The notes under the pieces were generated by a model. It saw only the letters and a list, made by a program, of their open reading frames with translations. It searched no databases and was not told the origin of the DNA. Below are positions 22,821 through 22,859 of a stretch of DNA of 22,859 nt, in pieces. The position numbers and the translations under genes are program-made. The DNA is from an uncultured Duncaniella sp. (GTDB taxonomy: Bacteria; Bacteroidota; Bacteroidia; Bacteroidales; Muribaculaceae). Position 1 is the first letter of the stretch. Each line of letters opens with the position of its first letter. The stretch spans positions 1-22,859 of the forward strand of contig CAJURI010000023.1 in NCBI GenBank assembly GCA_910588795.1, written 5' to 3'.

Positions 22821-22859
22821 ATTTGGCGCGAGGCGGTGGGGGCACGCCCCCCCACAACA
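22821..22859. repeat. Fourth copy of the GC-palindrome repeat, cut by window end
   Basis: TTTGGCGCGAGGCGGTGGGG and the following CACGCCCCC match the left part of the 100-base repeat units at 19250 onward, in the same orientation. The palindrome arm has two extra C (seven rather than five) and the sequence then departs (ACAACA) up to the window edge, so the extent is unknown. Confidence 0.85.

Overview
The window reads as ordinary chromosome of a fairly GC-rich member of the Bacteroidales, most likely family Muribaculaceae or a close relative. This rests on three things. Promoters are of the Bacteroidetes type (TTTG about 20 bases before TANNTTTG). Several genes belong to families typical of this phylum (DUF3316-like, DUF4492, a large pectate lyase with a C-terminal calcium repeat, Bacteroidales lipoproteins). 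Starts lack clear Shine-Dalgarno sites. The species assignment is inference. I see no tRNA, rRNA, CRISPR array, prophage, integrase or transposase.

Layout. (1) 329-5107, plus strand, is a compact cell-envelope and cofactor cluster: an FtsB/DivIC-like division protein, an unrecognised small membrane protein, type III pantothenate kinase (coaX, with its own promoter and a GTG start), an outer-membrane beta-barrel protein, LptC of the lipopolysaccharide transport bridge, and a CNNM/CorC membrane protein. Several of these genes overlap or nearly touch. (2) 5386-6729 holds a single myo-inositol-1-phosphate synthase behind a good promoter and a palindrome, ended by a strong hairpin terminator. Its codon use differs from its neighbours (almost only ATC for Ile), which suggests high expression. 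(3) 7074-9507 is the only minus-strand block: a secreted pectate lyase and a hexapeptide acetyltransferase, separated by a 224-base imperfect palindrome that looks like a small non-autonomous repeat element. (4) 9916-14119 holds a MATE exporter and then topoisomerase IV subunit A. (5) 14137-19129 runs in one direction: a DUF3316-like barrel protein, an S41 peptidase lipoprotein, a DUF4492 protein, and cydA and cydB of cytochrome bd oxidase. (6) 19150-19432 holds three tandem copies of a 100-base repeat with a GC-rich palindrome. A fourth copy begins at the end of the window. Between them lie the ABC-F translation factor EttA and a large lipoprotein.

How the genes fit together. The first cluster links division, coenzyme A synthesis and outer-membrane construction. 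The cyd genes give micro-oxic respiration and oxygen scavenging, expected of gut Bacteroidales. The inositol synthase supplies the head group for inositol lipids, although no other gene of that pathway is in the window. I found no clear undescribed multi-gene system. The most interesting signals are the repeat elements (the 224-base palindrome, the 100-base tandem repeat and a recurring TGTGTCA motif), the control region and codon bias of the inositol synthase, and the DUF4492 protein next to cydAB.
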